A program made the translations under genes and the position numbers. The notes below the pieces were generated by a model that was not told where the DNA came from, made no database searches, and was given only the letters and a program-made list of their open reading frames with translations. DNA of 64,000 bases from assembly GCF_014252375.1 (NCBI RefSeq), contig NZ_CP059221.1:124001-188000 (forward strand). Reading direction: 5' to 3'. Below, piece by piece: positions 1 through 8,992 of this stretch. Within the stretch, counting starts at the first letter, position 1, and the number at the start of each line of letters is the position of its first letter. The DNA is from Blattabacterium cuenoti. Lineage in GTDB: Bacteria; Bacteroidota; Bacteroidia; Flavobacteriales; Blattabacteriaceae.

Positions 1-466
1 ATCTAATTACGTTAGAATTAAAAATATACGTTTTAATATTACATAATATAACTAAACAAAATTTAATAGATTCTGCTACCCTTAGTATAGCTCCTATATT
101 ACCAGGTTTTTCTAATCCATCTAATACAAGTATAAAAATATTTTTATTAATTTTATTATAGTTAACGTCTTTTATTTTATTAATTTTTTTTTCTTTAAAT
201 AAAGTAATTATTCCATCATAATTATCTCTATATGCTAATTTTTTAAATATTTTTTTTTTTATTATATAAATATTATTATATTTTTTAATTATACCAAATT
301 TTGAAAAAATATTTTTACAAATAAATATTTCTAAAGGACTAAAACCACCTTTAATTGCCATATTAAATTCTCTTAATCCCTCTACAATAAAAAAATTTCT
401 TTTTATTTTTTTTTTTAAATTCTTTATTTTAGTATTATTAATACTGTATATTTTTTTGTAAATCAT
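1..466 (-). CDS. TrmH/SpoU-family RNA 2'-O-methyltransferase (partial, runs off left edge)
   Basis: I translated the minus strand from an ATG at 466 and it stays open for 155 codons to the window edge. The N-terminal part (EGLREFN near residue 28) resembles the substrate-binding lobe of SpoU enzymes. It is followed by the family signature LDGLEKPGNIGAILR, which opens the SAM-binding knotted domain. The family methylates ribose 2'-O groups in rRNA or tRNA; the exact target cannot be told from this fragment. The C-terminal catalytic knot lies outside the window. Its start codon is only 12 bases from that of the divergent deaminase gene, so the two promoters must lie inside each other's coding sequence. 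Family assignment is firm; specificity is open. Confidence 0.8.
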   Translation of the reverse strand, partial: MIYKKIYSINNTKIKNLKKKIKRNFFIVEGLREFNMAIKGGFSPLEIFICKNIFSKFGIIKKYNNIYIIKKKIFKKLAYRDNYDGIITLFKEKKINKIKDVNYNKINKNIFILVLDGLEKPGNIGAILRVAESIKFCLVILCNIKTYIFNSNVIR

Positions 467-478
467 GGATCCAAATAT

Positions 479-912
479 ATGAACATAAATAAAAAAAATG
501 ATATAGTTTATATGAAATTAGCGATTGAACAATCAAAATTTTCTTTTTGTAAAAAAAAAAAGTAGGAGCTATTATAGTTAATAATGGAAAAATAATATCT
601 AGTGGATACAATAAAAATCCAATTAATAATGAGTATGATTGTGAAGATTTAAATGGAAATACTAAATGGTATATTATACATGCTGAAGCTAATGCAATAT
701 TAAAATTAACATATTCTTCATCTTTTTTTTCATGTGAAAATTCATCAATTTATATAACACATTCTCCATGTAAAGAATGTAGTAAACTTATTTATTTATC
801 TAAAATTAAAAAAGTTATATTTATAAATATATCAAATGATAATGATGGTATAAAATTTTTAAAAAAAAAATCATTATATATTAAATGTATATATAAATAC
901 TTTAATAAATAA
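479..912 (+). pseudogene. dCMP deaminase (ComEB-like), frameshifted in a poly(A) tract
   Basis: An ATG at 479 opens a frame that ends after 28 codons at a TAG (563-565). It stops directly after an 11-A run (551-561). Moving one frame over, the protein continues without interruption to TAA at 910-912. The joined product has the zinc deaminase motifs HAEANAI (about 680-700) and PCKEC (about 769-783), and it reads CKKKKVGAII across the junction if the run had 12 A. dCMP deaminase converts dCMP to dUMP, the substrate of thymidylate synthase, which is encoded at 6107-6901. Every family residue I can recognise outside the run is intact, so the gene may still be expressed by slippage at the A tract. 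A sequencing error would look the same. Confidence 0.8.
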
Positions 913-918
913 AAGTTT

Positions 919-1005
919 ACCCAAGTGGCGAAATCATGGTATACGCGTTGGACTCAAAATCCAATGACTTTCTATGTCATGCGGGTTCGAATCCCGCCTT
1001 GGGTA
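919..1005 (+). tRNA. tRNA-Leu (anticodon CAA)
   Basis: The acceptor arms ACCCAAG (919-925) and CTTGGGT (998-1004) pair perfectly and are followed by discriminator A1005. The anticodon stem TTGGA/TCCAA (948-952 and 960-964) encloses a seven-base loop with CAA at 955-957, reading UUG leucine codons. A long variable arm (about 965-980) marks a class II tRNA, as expected for leucine. The T arm is GCGGG-TTCGAAT-CCCGC (981-997). CCA is not encoded, so the 3' end must be added by a CCA-adding enzyme such as the one at 39340-40770. It starts just after the deaminase stop codon. Confidence 0.96.
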
Positions 1006-1008
1006 TTT

Positions 1009-2715
1009 TTAAAATAAAAAATATTTTTGAGTTAATGGTAAAATTTTAGATGGAAAAGATTCTATTTTATTTCCATCAATATAAACTGAATAATTTTTTG
1101 GATCCACTTCTATATTAGGTGTTTCTCCATTTAAAATCATGTCTTTTTTAGATAAATTTCTACATCCTTTTATTAATTTTATTTTTTTTTTTATATCATT
1201 TTTATAAAAAAAATCATTATTTAAAGAACATGATGGAACAAAAATATTACTCAATTTAGGATTAAAGTAACCAAACATTTTTCTATACATAAATGGTTGT
1301 GGAGTAGGTATAGTAGCATTAGGATCCCCTACACATGCATATACAATCATTCCACCTTTTATTACTAATTCAGGTTTTACCCCAAAAAAAGATGGCTTCC
1401 ATAAAACTAAATCAGCCATTTTTCCTATTTCTATTGAACCTACATATTCAGAAATACCATGAGTTATGGCAGGATTAATTGTGTATTTAGAAATATATCG
1501 TTTTACTTTAAAATTATCATTATTTTTTTCTGAAGAAGTATTTACTAGTCCTTGTTCTTTCATTTTATCTGCAGTTTGCCAAGTTCTTTTTACTATTTCT
1601 CCTATTCTCCCCATTGCTTGGGAATCTGAACTTACCATACTTATAGCCCCCATATCATGTAGAACACCTTCTGCACTAATAGTTTCAGATCTTATTCTAG
1701 ATCTTGCAAAAGATACATCTTCAGGAATATTAGAGTCTAAGTTATGACATATCATTAACATATCTAAATGTTCATCAATTGTATTATAACTATATGGAAT
1801 AGTTGGGCTTGTAGATGATGGTAATACATTTTTATTAGAAATAACTTTTAATAAATCTGGAGCATGTCCACCTCCCGCACCTTCAGTATGATAAGTATGA
1901 ATAACTCTATTATTAAATATTTTTATTGTATCTTCTATATACCCAGATTCATTTAATGAATCTGTATGAATATTTACTTGTATATCTAATTTATCTGATA
2001 CATTTAAACATTGGTTAATTACACTTGGTGTACTTCCCCAATCTTCGTGTATTTTTAATCCACCAGCACCAGATTCTACTTGTTCAATTATAGCTTTAGG
2101 GTTAGAACTATTTCCACTTGCAAGAATAATAAAATTAATAGGAACATAATCTATACTTTTTATAATATTTTGTATATTCCATACTCCTGATGTACAATTA
2201 GTTGCTATAGTCCCGGTTGTAGGGCCAGATCCTCCACCAATAATAGTAGTAGTTCCATTTTCTAATGCCACTTTAAACAATTGTGGACAAATATAATGAA
2301 CATGACTATCTACACTTCCTGATGTAATAATTAGATTTTCTGAAGAAATAACTTCAGTTCCTGCTCCTATATACATATTGGAATCTACTCCATCCATAAA
2401 ATATGGATTACCTGATTTTCCTATTCCTACGATAATTCCATTTTTTATTCCAATATCTGCTTTTACAATCCCCCAAAAATCTATAATAACTGCATTAGTA
2501 ATTACTAAATCTAGTATTCCATCATTTTTTGTAGCCATAGGATGTTGTCCCATTCCATCTCTAATTACTTTTCCGCTTCCAAAAATACATTCATCTCCAT
2601 AAGTTGTATAATCTTTTTCTATTTCTATCCACAATGATGTATCTCCCAAACGAATTTTATCTCCTTTAGTTGGTCCATACATACTGGCATAAATTTTTCT
2701 ATCAACTTTTTTCAT
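1009..2715 (-). CDS. ureC: Urease subunit alpha
   Basis: This is the catalytic subunit of urease, which hydrolyses urea to ammonia and carbamate in the cytoplasm. Its 568 residues match the usual length of about 567. All active-site residues are present at a constant +4 offset from the Klebsiella enzyme: nickel ligands H138 and H140, the carboxylated lysine K221 in [11 protein letters not shown]250 and H276 as nickel ligands, D364 in SSDSQAMGR, and the flap C323-H324. The usual second histidine after the flap pair is asparagine (CHN instead of CHH). The gene lies 14 bases downstream of ureAB on the same strand, so the two are probably co-transcribed. No accessory genes (ureD, E, F, G) are in the window, although nickel loading needs them. 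Confidence 0.97.
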   Translation of the reverse strand: MKKVDRKIYASMYGPTKGDKIRLGDTSLWIEIEKDYTTYGDECIFGSGKVIRDGMGQHPMATKNDGILDLVITNAVIIDFWGIVKADIGIKNGIIVGIGKSGNPYFMDGVDSNMYIGAGTEVISSENLIITSGSVDSHVHYICPQLFKVALENGTTTIIGGGSGPTTGTIATNCTSGVWNIQNIIKSIDYVPINFIILASGNSSNPKAIIEQVESGAGGLKIHEDWGSTPSVINQCLNVSDKLDIQVNIHTDSLNESGYIEDTIKIFNNRVIHTYHTEGAGGGHAPDLLKVISNKNVLPSSTSPTIPYSYNTIDEHLDMLMICHNLDSNIPEDVSFARSRIRSETISAEGVLHDMGAISMVSSDSQAMGRIGEIVKRTWQTADKMKEQGLVNTSSEKNNDNFKVKRYISKYTINPAITHGISEYVGSIEIGKMADLVLWKPSFFGVKPELVIKGGMIVYACVGDPNATIPTPQPFMYRKMFGYFNPKLSNIFVPSCSLNNDFFYKNDIKKKIKLIKGCRNLSKKDMILNGETPNIEVDPKNYSVYIDGNKIESFPSKILPLTQKYFLF

Positions 2716-2729
2716 GTTTTCATAATATT

Positions 2730-3344
2730 TTATTTTCCTGAGAATCCGAAAATTTTTTTACTTCCTCCTATTTCTATTAAATTAATTTCTATAGTTTCTC
2801 CTGGCTCAAATCTAATTGATCTTCCTGAAAGTATATCTAAACGATATCCTATCGTACCTCTTCTCTCAAATAGAAGAGAAGAATTACTTTCATAAAAATG
2901 AAAATGTGATCCTATTTGAATTGGTTTAGTTCCAATATTTTTAACTATTCTTTTTATACGATTTCTTTTCGGAAGAATATTAATTTTTTCTTTAAGAAGA
3001 TTATATTCTCCAGGAACTAAACTAGATTTTAGTTTTATTTTTTTTTTAATTGGATTATGTATTGTTACTAATTTTGTCCCATCAGGAAATGTAGCTTCTA
3101 CTTGTACATTTTCTAATAATTCAGGAATACCATCCATAACTTGATTATCCTCAAGTATATTAGAAGCTTCAACAACAAGATCTTTTACAGTTTTACCATC
3201 ACGAGCACCTTCCATAATATAATTAGTTATTAAGGCTAAAGATTCAGGATAATTTAATTTTAATCCTCTATTTAAACGATTTTTTGCTAATTCTCCTGCC
3301 ATATATAAGAGAATTTTTTCCTTTTCATAAGAAGTTAAATGCAT
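2730..3344 (-). CDS. ureAB: Urease gamma/beta fusion subunit
   Basis: One 204-residue protein carries both small urease subunits. Residues 1 to about 100 are the gamma subunit (the [15 protein letters not shown] start and the EGARDGKTV and MDGIPELL motifs). Residues about 110 to 204 are the beta subunit ([26 protein letters not shown]). The beta part ends soon after GGSKKIFGF, so its C-terminal tail is shorter than in free UreB. Fusion of these subunits is known from several lineages, including Blattabacterium and Helicobacter. It precedes ureC in the same transcription unit. About 255 bases separate it from the divergent thrA gene. No recognisable nickel- or nitrogen-responsive operator was found there. 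Confidence 0.95.
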   Translation of the reverse strand: MHLTSYEKEKILLYMAGELAKNRLNRGLKLNYPESLALITNYIMEGARDGKTVKDLVVEASNILEDNQVMDGIPELLENVQVEATFPDGTKLVTIHNPIKKKIKLKSSLVPGEYNLLKEKINILPKRNRIKRIVKNIGTKPIQIGSHFHFYESNSSLLFERRGTIGYRLDILSGRSIRFEPGETIEINLIEIGGSKKIFGFSGK

Positions 3345-3547
3345 AAGTATTCCTAAAATTTTATTGTTAATAAATAAATTAAATAGTTTTTATTAAAAAA
3401 ATATATAATAATACTTTATATATAATTCAACAATTTAATTTAAAAAAATTAATTGTTAAAATTAACATAAGTAATTACATGAATAATGTAGTTTTATTAT
3501 ATTATATATCTATATAAAAGATGTATCGTCTCTACACAAATTATCAT

Positions 3548-3555
3548 TATTTTTG
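3548..3555 (+). promoter_or_regulatory. Likely -7 promoter element of thrA (TATTTTTG)
   Basis: TATTTTTG matches the Bacteroidetes -7 consensus TAnnTTTG exactly and lies 44 bases before the chosen thrA start. No clear TTG -33 partner is visible. The same octamer, correctly oriented, precedes prs, dedA, dapD and ilvE. The rest of the ureAB-thrA gap (3345-3547) is AT-rich with no structure I can name. Confidence 0.45.
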
Positions 3556-3599
3556 TTATTGTTTTGAATAATGAAAAAATTGTAAAAAAAATAGTAAAA

Positions 3600-6050
3600 A
3601 TGCAAGTTCTAAAATTTGGAGGAAGTTCAATGGCATATTCTAGTTCTATAAAAAAAATTTGTTCTTTATTAATTAAAAAACCAAAGGGTAAAAAGTATAT
3701 AATTATAGTATCAGCAATTGGAAATACAACTGATCAATTAATAAAATGTGGTTTATATGCTTTTAAAAGAAAAAAAAGTTTATATAAAAATATATTAGAA
3801 AATATAGAAAGATTACACATAGATCTTATTAAAGAATTATTTCCTATTATATATAGAAATAATTTAATTAATAATATTAAAAAAAATATTTCTAATATAG
3901 AAAATTTATGTAATAGTATTTTTCAATTAAAAGAACTTTCAAAGCGTTCTTTAGATAAAATAATGAGTTTTGGAGAATTAAATTCTTCTTTTTTAATTTC
4001 TGAAAAATTAAAAGAATGCGGTTTAAACGTTATATGTAAAGATAGTAGAGATTTAATTATAACTGATTCTCAGTTTGGATGTGCACAAGTAAATTTTATA
4101 AAAAGTAATAATAGAATTATTAATTTTTTTAAAAATATTAATTCGGAATGGATAGTAATTCCAGGATTTATAGGTTCTAATATTAATAATGAAACAACTA
4201 CCCTAGGAAGGGGTGGATCAGATTATACTGCTTCTATAATAGCAGCTGCTATATCTGCTAATATACTTGAAATATGGACTGATGTTAGTGGGATGATGAC
4301 TGCAAATCCAAAAATAGTAAGTCAAGCTTTTCCAATTAAAAGAATATCTTATGAAGAAGCTATGGAATTATCACATTTTGGAGCAAAGGTTATTTATCCT
4401 CCTACAATTCAGCCAGCTATGAAAAAAAATATTCCTATACAAATTAAAAATACTTTTTCACCTTTGGATTTTGGTACTCTTATTTATATTAACAAAAACA
4501 TTAATATTAGTCAACCAGTTACTGGAATTTCTGGAATTAAAAATATGTCTTTACTAACATTAGAAGGTAGTGGAATGATAGGTATTCCTGGTTATTCTAA
4601 ACGTTTATTTGAAGCATTATCAAAAGAGAAAATAAATGTAATATTTATTACTCAAAGTTCATCAGAACATTCTATTACAACTGTTATTAATGACATAGAT
4701 TCTATTAAAGCTAAAAATTCTATAGATAATGAATTTAAAAAAGAAATATATCAAAAACGTATAGATCCAATAATTATAGAAAAAAATTTATGTATTATAG
4801 CAGTAGTTGGAGATAATATGAAGAATCTTCATGGAACAAGTGGAAAAATGTTTTATTCACTTGGAAAAAATAGTATAAATGTTAGAGCAATTGCACAAGG
4901 TTCAACAGAAAAAAATATATCAGCAGTTATAAAAAAAAAAGATTTTAAAAAAGCATTAAACACGTTACATGAAGTGTTTTTTGAAAGTCCACCAAAACAA
5001 ATAAATCTTTTTATTTGTGGGATAGGAAAAGTAGGAAGTAAATTATTGGAACAAATAAATCAACAAAAAAATTATTTATTAAAAAAATTAAAACTACAAG
5101 TTAGGATTGTAGGTATAGCTAATAGTAAAAATATGTATTTTAATAATCATGGAATTAACTTATTAAGTTGGAATAAACACATAAAAAATGGAGATAAAAT
5201 GGATATATATTTATTTATAAAAAAAATTAATAAATTTAATTTAAGAAATAGTTTATTTGTTGATAATACAGATAGTAAAGAAATGGCAATGATTTATGAT
5301 AAGTTTCTTAAAAATGGAATTGGTGTTATTACTTGTAATAAAATTGCTTGTTCATCTGATTATAATCATTATAAAAAATTAAAAATATTATCTAGACATT
5401 TCAATGCTCCATTCTTATTTGAAACAAATGTAGGAGCTAGTTTGCCTGTAATAAGTACACTTAATGATTTAATAAATAGTGGAGATAAAATTAATAGAAT
5501 AGAGGCTGTTTTATCAGGAAGTTTAAATTTTATATTCAATAATTTTACAAAAAAAAATTCATTTTTAGAAATAGTAAAGAAAGCACAATTAAAAGGATTT
5601 ACTGAACCAGATCCTAGAATTGATTTAAGTGGATTAGATGTTATGAGAAAAATACTTATTTTAGCCAGAGAATGTGGTTCTAAACTTGAATTAAAAGATG
5701 TTAAACAAAAACATTTCCTACCAAAAAGCTGTTTTTATTCTTATTCTTTAGAAAGTTTTTATAAAGAATTAAATAAACATAATGATTATTTTTTTAGAAT
5801 AATAAATAAAGCTGAAAATAATAATAATAGATTACGTTTTATTGCAAAATATGAAAACAAAAAAGCCTTTGTTGGATTAAAATCAATTAATAATAATCAT
5901 CCATTTTTTCAATTGGAAGGTAAAGACAATATGGTTTTATATTATACATATCGTTATTCTGAACAACCTCTTATTATAAAAGGTGCTGGTGCTGGAGCAG
6001 ATGTAACTGCATCTGGGGTATTTTCAGATATTATTAAAGCAACTAGGTAA
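3600..6050 (+). CDS. thrA: Bifunctional aspartokinase / homoserine dehydrogenase
   Basis: This enzyme catalyses the first and third steps from aspartate toward threonine, methionine and lysine. The N-terminal kinase opens with KFGGSSMA. Two ACT-type regulatory repeats follow at about 310-450. The dehydrogenase half starts at a Rossmann motif (GIGKVGS) and carries VGASLPVISTLNDL, VLSGSLNFI, GFTEPDPRIDLSG and the terminal GAGAGADVTASGVF. I chose the ATG at 3600 (MQVLKFGG, 816 residues), matching family N-termini. A TTG at 3564 in the same frame would add 12 residues of low-complexity sequence. ACT domains suggest feedback control by an amino acid, but the effector cannot be read from sequence. 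It faces thyA convergently. Confidence 0.95.
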   Translation: MQVLKFGGSSMAYSSSIKKICSLLIKKPKGKKYIIIVSAIGNTTDQLIKCGLYAFKRKKSLYKNILENIERLHIDLIKELFPIIYRNNLINNIKKNISNIENLCNSIFQLKELSKRSLDKIMSFGELNSSFLISEKLKECGLNVICKDSRDLIITDSQFGCAQVNFIKSNNRIINFFKNINSEWIVIPGFIGSNINNETTTLGRGGSDYTASIIAAAISANILEIWTDVSGMMTANPKIVSQAFPIKRISYEEAMELSHFGAKVIYPPTIQPAMKKNIPIQIKNTFSPLDFGTLIYINKNINISQPVTGISGIKNMSLLTLEGSGMIGIPGYSKRLFEALSKEKINVIFITQSSSEHSITTVINDIDSIKAKNSIDNEFKKEIYQKRIDPIIIEKNLCIIAVVGDNMKNLHGTSGKMFYSLGKNSINVRAIAQGSTEKNISAVIKKKDFKKALNTLHEVFFESPPKQINLFICGIGKVGSKLLEQINQQKNYLLKKLKLQVRIVGIANSKNMYFNNHGINLLSWNKHIKNGDKMDIYLFIKKINKFNLRNSLFVDNTDSKEMAMIYDKFLKNGIGVITCNKIACSSDYNHYKKLKILSRHFNAPFLFETNVGASLPVISTLNDLINSGDKINRIEAVLSGSLNFIFNNFTKKNSFLEIVKKAQLKGFTEPDPRIDLSGLDVMRKILILARECGSKLELKDVKQKHFLPKSCFYSYSLESFYKELNKHNDYFFRIINKAENNNNRLRFIAKYENKKAFVGLKSINNNHPFFQLEGKDNMVLYYTYRYSEQPLIIKGAGAGADVTASGVFSDIIKATR

Positions 6051-6106
6051 AATATTTTTTTACTTAAAAAAGTAAATTTAAAATGATTTTAAATATATAA
6101 AAAAAA

Positions 6107-6901
6107 TTATATAGCTATATCTCCTTTTATATGAGGATATGGATTATAATTTTTTATTAAAAAATCTTTAAAAGAAAATTTGAATATATTTTTAACTAAT
6201 GGATTAAGTATAATAATTGGAAGTTTTTTAGGAACTCTATTTATTTGCAAATTAACTTGATTTATATGATTATTATAAATATGTGCATCACCTATAGTAT
6301 GAACCAGAGTTTTTGCTTTCAAATTAAGTGTATTTGCTAACATTTTAAGTAAAAATGAATAAGAAGCTATATTAAATGGTAATCCTAAAAAAATATCAGC
6401 ACTTCTTTGATACAATAATATAGATAATTCTTTATTTAAAACATAAGCTTGAAATAATACATGACACGGAGGTAAAGCCATATAATCAATCATTCCCACA
6501 TTCCATGATGATACAATCAAACGTCTTGAATTAGAATTATATTTTATTTCTTTTATTAGATTATTTATTTGATCAATTGAATCATTTTTATACGATGGCC
6601 ATTTTCTCCATTGGAATCCGTATATTGGACCAAGATCTCCGTTATCATCAGCCCATTCATCCCAAATTTTAACTTTGTTTTTTTTTAAATACTTTACATT
6701 AGTATATCCTTTTAAAAACCATAATAATTCGTAGATAATTGATCTTACATTTAATTTTTTTGTAGTAAGAAGTGGAAATCCTTTTTCTAAATCAAATTTC
6801 ATTTGATATCCAAATATACTTATTGTTCCTATACCAGTTCTATCTTTTTTATTTTTTCCATTTTTTAATACATATTTTAAAAGACCTATATATTGTTTCA
6901 T
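6107..6901 (-). CDS. thyA: Thymidylate synthase
   Basis: This enzyme methylates dUMP to dTMP with methylenetetrahydrofolate. The 264 residues equal the E. coli length. The nucleophile is C146 in LPPCHVLFQ. Other family motifs present are RTGIGT (21-26), [20 protein letters not shown] and HIYNNH. Its folate product is recycled by dihydrofolate reductase, encoded at 60910-61401, and its substrate would come from the frameshifted dCMP deaminase at 479-912. It is transcribed away from prs; their start codons are 52 bases apart. It is a normal, complete gene. Confidence 0.97.
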   Translation of the reverse strand: MKQYIGLLKYVLKNGKNKKDRTGIGTISIFGYQMKFDLEKGFPLLTTKKLNVRSIIYELLWFLKGYTNVKYLKKNKVKIWDEWADDNGDLGPIYGFQWRKWPSYKNDSIDQINNLIKEIKYNSNSRRLIVSSWNVGMIDYMALPPCHVLFQAYVLNKELSILLYQRSADIFLGLPFNIASYSFLLKMLANTLNLKAKTLVHTIGDAHIYNNHINQVNLQINRVPKKLPIIILNPLVKNIFKFSFKDFLIKNYNPYPHIKGDIAI

Positions 6902-6933
6902 AATAAATTTAATTTTAATTTTAATTTAAAAAG

Positions 6934-6941
6934 TATTTTTG
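6934..6941 (+). promoter_or_regulatory. Likely -7 promoter element of prs (TATTTTTG)
   Basis: An exact TAnnTTTG match lies 12 bases before the ATG chosen for prs. It overlaps a possible upstream TTG start (6939), which argues against that longer reading. The 5' leader would be very short. Confidence 0.45.
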
Positions 6942-6953
6942 CATAAAAAAAAT

Positions 6954-7898
6954 ATGACTATGAGTCAAAATATTATATTTTTTTCTACAAAAAGTGGTTT
7001 AGAATTATCAAAAAGTATAGCATTCCATTATGGAAAGTATTTAGGAAAAGTTAAATTTTTAAAATTTAGTGATGGTGAATATATTCCACGTTTTGAACAA
7101 TCTGTTAGAGGTAGTAAAGTTTTTTTAATAGGATCAACATTTTCTCCAGTTGATAATTTAATGGAACTTTTATTAATGTGTGATGCAGCTAAAAGAGCGT
7201 CAGCTTATAGTATTACTTTAGTAATTCCATATTTTGGATGGGCTAGGCAAGATCATAAAGATAAACCAAGAACTCCTATAGCCGCTAAACTTATAGCAAA
7301 TTTAATAACTGCATCTGGAGCATCTAGAGTAATGACTATGGATCTACATACAGATCAAATTCAAGGATTTTTTGATATACCTGTAGACCATTTATATGGT
7401 TCTAGAATATTTATTAATTATATTAAAAAATTAAATATAGATCAATTAACTATTGCTTCTCCAGACATGGGAGGGGCAAAAAGGGCTAGAAGCTATGCTG
7501 GATATCTTGGAACAGATGTAGTAATCTGTTATAAAGAAAGAAAAAATGCTAATAAAATAGAATTTATGAATCTTATAGGAAATGTTGATGAAAAAAATAT
7601 CATACTTATAGATGATATGGTAGATACAGCAGGAACTTTAACAGAAGCAGCTAACTTGATAAAAAAATTAGGGGCAAAAAGTGTACGTGCGATAGCTACC
7701 CATCCAGTATTATCTGGAAATTCATATGAAAAAATTTATAATTCATCTATAAAAGAATTATTAGTAACAGATAGTATACCAATAAAATTAAAAAGTGACA
7801 ACAATAAAATAAAAGTATTATCTTGTGCACCACTATTTGCAGAAGTAATGAAGTCAATGAAAAATGATGAGTCGATTAGCAGTAAATTTTTAATTTAA
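6954..7898 (+). CDS. prs: Ribose-phosphate pyrophosphokinase (PRPP synthetase)
   Basis: This enzyme makes PRPP from ribose-5-phosphate and ATP, feeding purine, pyrimidine, histidine and NAD synthesis. From the ATG at 6954 it has 314 residues, the usual size. Recognisable motifs are FSDGEYIPRF near the N-terminus, PYFGWARQDHK, the PRPP-binding loop IDDMVDTAGT, and DLHTDQIQGFF. A TTG at 6939 would add five residues but overlaps a probable promoter element. L25 (rplY) follows eight bases downstream on the same strand, so the two are probably co-transcribed. Its product is the substrate of PurF in the purine block further along. Confidence 0.96.
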   Translation: MTMSQNIIFFSTKSGLELSKSIAFHYGKYLGKVKFLKFSDGEYIPRFEQSVRGSKVFLIGSTFSPVDNLMELLLMCDAAKRASAYSITLVIPYFGWARQDHKDKPRTPIAAKLIANLITASGASRVMTMDLHTDQIQGFFDIPVDHLYGSRIFINYIKKLNIDQLTIASPDMGGAKRARSYAGYLGTDVVICYKERKNANKIEFMNLIGNVDEKNIILIDDMVDTAGTLTEAANLIKKLGAKSVRAIATHPVLSGNSYEKIYNSSIKELLVTDSIPIKLKSDNNKIKVLSCAPLFAEVMKSMKNDESISSKFLI

Positions 7899-7905
7899 AA
7901 AAACA

Positions 7906-8529
7906 ATGGATTTTATAAAAATATGTGGAAAAATAAGAAAAAAAATAGAAATTGGTAATAAAAAATGTAATAATTTTTTTAGAAAAAATAAAAAAATACC
8001 ATGTATCATATATGGTAAAAATCTAAATATACCATTTTATGCTACAGTAGATGAATTAAATAAAATAATGATTCATAATAAAAAATGTGGAGTTTTTATA
8101 AAATTAGAAGATAATAAATACATAAAAGCAATACAAAAAGAAATACAATACGATTCAGTAAAAGATACAATAATACATGTTGATTTTTATAAAATAGAGG
8201 ACTCTAGTCCTATTATATTAAATATTCCTATTGAATTTATAGGAAGACCTATTGGTGTTATTAAAGGTGGAGAATGTAATTACTTTATTAAAAAATTGAT
8301 TATAAAATCTATTGCAAAAAATATGCCAGAATGTATAAGAATAAACATACATAATTTAGATGTAGGAGATAAAATAGTAGTAAAAAATTTAAAAATAAAT
8401 AAGTATATAATATTAAATTCAGATGATGAATTAATTGTAAAAATTAAAATTCCACGTGTTATACGTACTTCTAAAGAAGAAAATAAAAAAGAAGAAAATA
8501 AAAAAGAAGAAAATAAAATTAATAATTAA
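7906..8529 (+). CDS. rplY: 50S ribosomal protein L25 (TL5/CTC type)
   Basis: The protein binds 5S rRNA in the large subunit. The N-terminal L25 domain (about 1-90) includes IPCIIYGKN and VDFYKI. The C-terminal CTC domain (about 95-185) includes PIEFIGRPIGVIKGG. The order prs-rplY is common in bacteria. The C-terminus ends in a lysine/glutamate-rich tail made of three exact copies of KEENK, encoded by a 15-bp tandem repeat at 8473-8517. Length (207) is within the normal range for the two-domain form. Confidence 0.92.
   Translation: MDFIKICGKIRKKIEIGNKKCNNFFRKNKKIPCIIYGKNLNIPFYATVDELNKIMIHNKKCGVFIKLEDNKYIKAIQKEIQYDSVKDTIIHVDFYKIEDSSPIILNIPIEFIGRPIGVIKGGECNYFIKKLIIKSIAKNMPECIRINIHNLDVGDKIVVKNLKINKYIILNSDDELIVKIKIPRVIRTSKEENKKEENKKEENKINN
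8473..8517 (+). repeat. 15-bp tandem repeat, three copies, in the L25 tail
   Basis: The unit AAAGAAGAAAATAAA is repeated exactly three times, at 8473-8487, 8488-8502 and 8503-8517. It encodes KEENK each time. The repeat keeps frame, so copy number could change by slippage without breaking the gene. Confidence 0.9.
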
Positions 8530-8542
8530 TCACTGTGGATTT

Positions 8543-8992
8543 ATGTCTTTTAAAGATATTCATTTTATGAAAATAGCAATAAAAGAAGCTATAATCGCTT
8601 TAAAAAATAATGAAATCCCAATAGGTGCTGTAATTACTTATAATAATTTTGTTATAGCAAAAACTCATAACTTAACAGAAAGTTTAAATAATTCCACTGC
8701 ACATGCAGAAATTTTAGCTATTAATATAGCATCTAATTTTTTAGGAAAAAAAATAAGAAAGTGTGTAATGTATATTACATTAGAACCATGCCTAATGTGC
8801 ATAGGTGCTATCTTATGTTCAAGAATTGAAAAAATTGTATTTGGCGCAAGTAATACTAAAGGATTTTTACTTAATAAAATAAAATTACATACAAAAATTA
8901 TATTTGTATCAGGAATTATGAAAAATAAATGCGAATCTTTAATACAAGATTTTTTTTTATCAAAAAGAATTAAATATAAAAAAAATATTTAA
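8543..8992 (+). CDS. tadA: tRNA-specific adenosine deaminase
   Basis: TadA converts A34 to inosine in the tRNA-Arg wobble position. Zinc ligands and catalytic glutamate are present: H54 and E56 in TAHAEI, and C83 and C86 in EPCLMC. I chose the ATG at 8543 (149 residues, normal size). The frame is open upstream to 8456, but that extension is only the lysine-rich out-of-frame reading of the L25 tail repeat. It follows rplY by 13 bases and ends convergently with the dedA-like gene, overlapping it by four bases. Confidence 0.93.
   Translation: MSFKDIHFMKIAIKEAIIALKNNEIPIGAVITYNNFVIAKTHNLTESLNNSTAHAEILAINIASNFLGKKIRKCVMYITLEPCLMCIGAILCSRIEKIVFGASNTKGFLLNKIKLHTKIIFVSGIMKNKCESLIQDFFLSKRIKYKKNI

Noticed and set aside
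3564-3599. TTG start for thrA twelve codons upstream of the chosen ATG
   Set aside because: The extra residues are low-complexity and the ATG at 3600 gives the family N-terminus directly; the TTG also lies only about nine bases after the likely -7 element.
6059-6076. Hairpin TTTACTT/AAGTAAA between convergent thrA and thyA
   Set aside because: Only one G-C pair in a seven-base stem and no clean T tract; too weak to call a terminator in such AT-rich DNA.
8456-8542. Longer tadA reading through the L25 tail
   Set aside because: The extension is a lysine/isoleucine reading of the 15-bp repeat in the wrong frame; the conserved TadA sequence begins at the ATG at 8543.
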